This document shows, in pieces, positions 62,929 to 64,000 of a stretch of DNA of 64,000 bases. The notes beneath the pieces were generated by a model that saw only the letters and a program-made list of their open reading frames with translations, had not been told where the DNA came from and ran no database searches. This stretch comes from Lacimicrobium alkaliphilum (lineage in GTDB: Bacteria > Pseudomonadota > Gammaproteobacteria > Enterobacterales > Alteromonadaceae). The position numbers were made by a program, and so were the translations under genes. The stretch spans positions 2,356,001 to 2,420,000 of the forward strand of contig NZ_CP013650.1 in the NCBI RefSeq assembly GCF_001466725.1, given 5' to 3'. Every line of letters begins with the position of its first letter. Within the stretch, counting starts at the first letter, position 1.

Positions 62929-64000
62929 ATGAAGTCAGAGCAGGAGGCCGCTAAGGCGCTCACCAAAATCCTCCAACAACTTGATACCAAAGCCCTTTGT
63001 GCCAGCGAGAAGAAGCAGTTTGTGGCCAGGCTGGAGACGCACTTCCCTGCCCTGTTTGCTTCACTTATTGAGCTGTATGGCGAACGCTACGACTTTTTTT
63101 ATTACCTGCAGCAGATTGTAAACACCTTGTTAACCGGCTATCAGCAACGGGACGAGCATCTGCACCAACTGGACAGCAAAAGACTGGCTGAACCCTTGTG
63201 GTATCGCCATCAGAATATGCTGGGTATGGCCTGCTATGTGGATCTGTTTGCCGGCGACCTGAAAAAGCTGCAGAAGAAACTTCCCTATCTGCAGGAGCTG
63301 GGCATTACCTATCTGCATCTGATGCCTTTGTATGCTGCTCCAAAAGGTGACAGCGACGGTGGCTACGCGGTCTCTGATTACCGGCAGGTCAATCCATCAC
63401 TGGGTGATATGGCACAGCTTAAAAGCCTGTGCCGCACTTTTAGTGAAGCAGGCATCAGCGTTGTACTGGATTTTGTGTTTAACCACACCTCAGACGAGCA
63501 TCCCTGGGCCGAAGCGGCAAAACAGGGCGATAGCGACTATCAGCAGTTTTACTATATGTTTGATGATCGGCAGGAGCCCGATCAGTATGAACAGAACCTG
63601 CGTGAGATTTTCCCACAGGTCAGACGGGGTAACTTCAGTTTTAGCCCCGAGGCCAACAAATGGGTGTGGACCACCTTTAACAGCTTCCAGTGGGACTTAA
63701 ATTACAGCAACCCTGAAGTCTTTAATGCCATTACCGGGGAAATGCTGTTTTTAGCGAATCAGGGCTGTGAAGCCCTGCGCCTGGACGCCCTGGCCTTTAT
63801 CTGGAAAGAAAAAGGCACCAGCTGCGAGAACCAGCCTAAGGCTCATACGCTGATCCGCGCCTTTAACGCTTGCCTGCAGATTGTGGCACCGGCACTGGTG
63901 TTTAAATCCGAAGCCATAGTCCATCCTGATGAGGTGGTGAAATATATCCATAAGGATGAGTGTCAGCTGTCTTACAACCCCTTGTTGATGGCATTGTTAT
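62929..64000 (+). CDS. Amylosucrase (GH13, C-terminus beyond window)
   Basis: Splits sucrose, adding glucose to an alpha-1,4-glucan and releasing fructose. 357 residues are visible. GH13 blocks: DFVFNHTSDEHPW (region I), LRLDALAFIWKEKGTSCENQ with the nucleophile aspartate (region II) and FKSEAIVHPDEVV with the acid/base glutamate (region III); the stretch closely follows Neisseria polysaccharea amylosucrase as I remember it. The N-terminal helical domain (about 1-90) is the family cap. Ribosome site AAGGTGA. Cytosolic (no signal peptide), consistent with prior sucrose import. Confidence 0.93.
   Translation, partial: MKSEQEAAKALTKILQQLDTKALCASEKKQFVARLETHFPALFASLIELYGERYDFFYYLQQIVNTLLTGYQQRDEHLHQLDSKRLAEPLWYRHQNMLGMACYVDLFAGDLKKLQKKLPYLQELGITYLHLMPLYAAPKGDSDGGYAVSDYRQVNPSLGDMAQLKSLCRTFSEAGISVVLDFVFNHTSDEHPWAEAAKQGDSDYQQFYYMFDDRQEPDQYEQNLREIFPQVRRGNFSFSPEANKWVWTTFNSFQWDLNYSNPEVFNAITGEMLFLANQGCEALRLDALAFIWKEKGTSCENQPKAHTLIRAFNACLQIVAPALVFKSEAIVHPDEVVKYIHKDECQLSYNPLLMALL

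Overview
The window looks like the chromosome of a marine gammaproteobacterium of the Alteromonadales (Alteromonadaceae-like). I infer this from gene content and protein style: PEP carboxylase, NhaP2, RluB, a CsdE/TcdA pair, TonB-dependent receptors, several GGDEF proteins and a sucrose locus built on amylosucrase. No rRNA, tRNA or CRISPR was seen.

Layout. 1-31.2 kb is mostly core: a PAS/GGDEF/EAL protein, an RRM RNA-binding protein, a small CBM48 protein, ppc, an S9 peptidase lipoprotein, a glutathione peroxidase, azoR, a DUF4397/CHRD lipoprotein, nhaP2, a Cys/Met-type PLP enzyme, an acyltransferase, a secreted protease paired with an FHA protein, an NRDE protein, an aromatic/aspartate aminotransferase, an FRG protein, two orphan periplasmic binding proteins, a porin/PstS-like/GGDEF operon, a SoxR-box flavodoxin gene and a MerR/PhzF pair. 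31.3-51.6 kb is accessory DNA with integron gene cassettes, nearly all transcribed on the minus strand. Typical attC recombination sites (RYYYAAC ... GTTRRRY) follow the genes, but no integron integrase is visible, so this is a cluster of attC sites without integrase (CALIN-like). A TonB receptor/response regulator/histidine kinase operon (37.7-42.3 kb) separates two cassette blocks. 51.9-60.1 kb returns to core genes (tcdA, csdE, DUF2750, a DMT transporter, rluB). 57.5-64 kb is a sucrose locus: fructokinase, sodium symporter, TonB receptor, a LacI-type operator and amylosucrase.

Most interesting content. (1) The first cassette of the array (48.06-51.6 kb) carries a catalytically dead long prokaryotic Argonaute with an RsAgo-like guide-binding pocket, followed by an overlapping PD-(D/E)XK nuclease gene. 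The cassette ends match each other (GTTAGAC at one end, GTCTAAC at the other), so the pair appears to be a mobile cassette-borne defence system. (2) The next cassette has a winged-helix-like protein coupled to a second PD-(D/E)XK protein, which could be another defence pair. (3) Of three toxin-antitoxin cassettes, two have frameshifted toxins and intact antitoxins. (4) Six dispersed 243-272 bp elements share one three-way-junction fold. Their stem sequences differ while the pairing is kept, and they sit at or within a few bases of stop or start codons. (5) A cupin cassette is duplicated, and one truncated copy is fused in frame to a serine hydrolase lipoprotein gene.

All names rest on motif recognition by eye. 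No similarity search or folding program was run.
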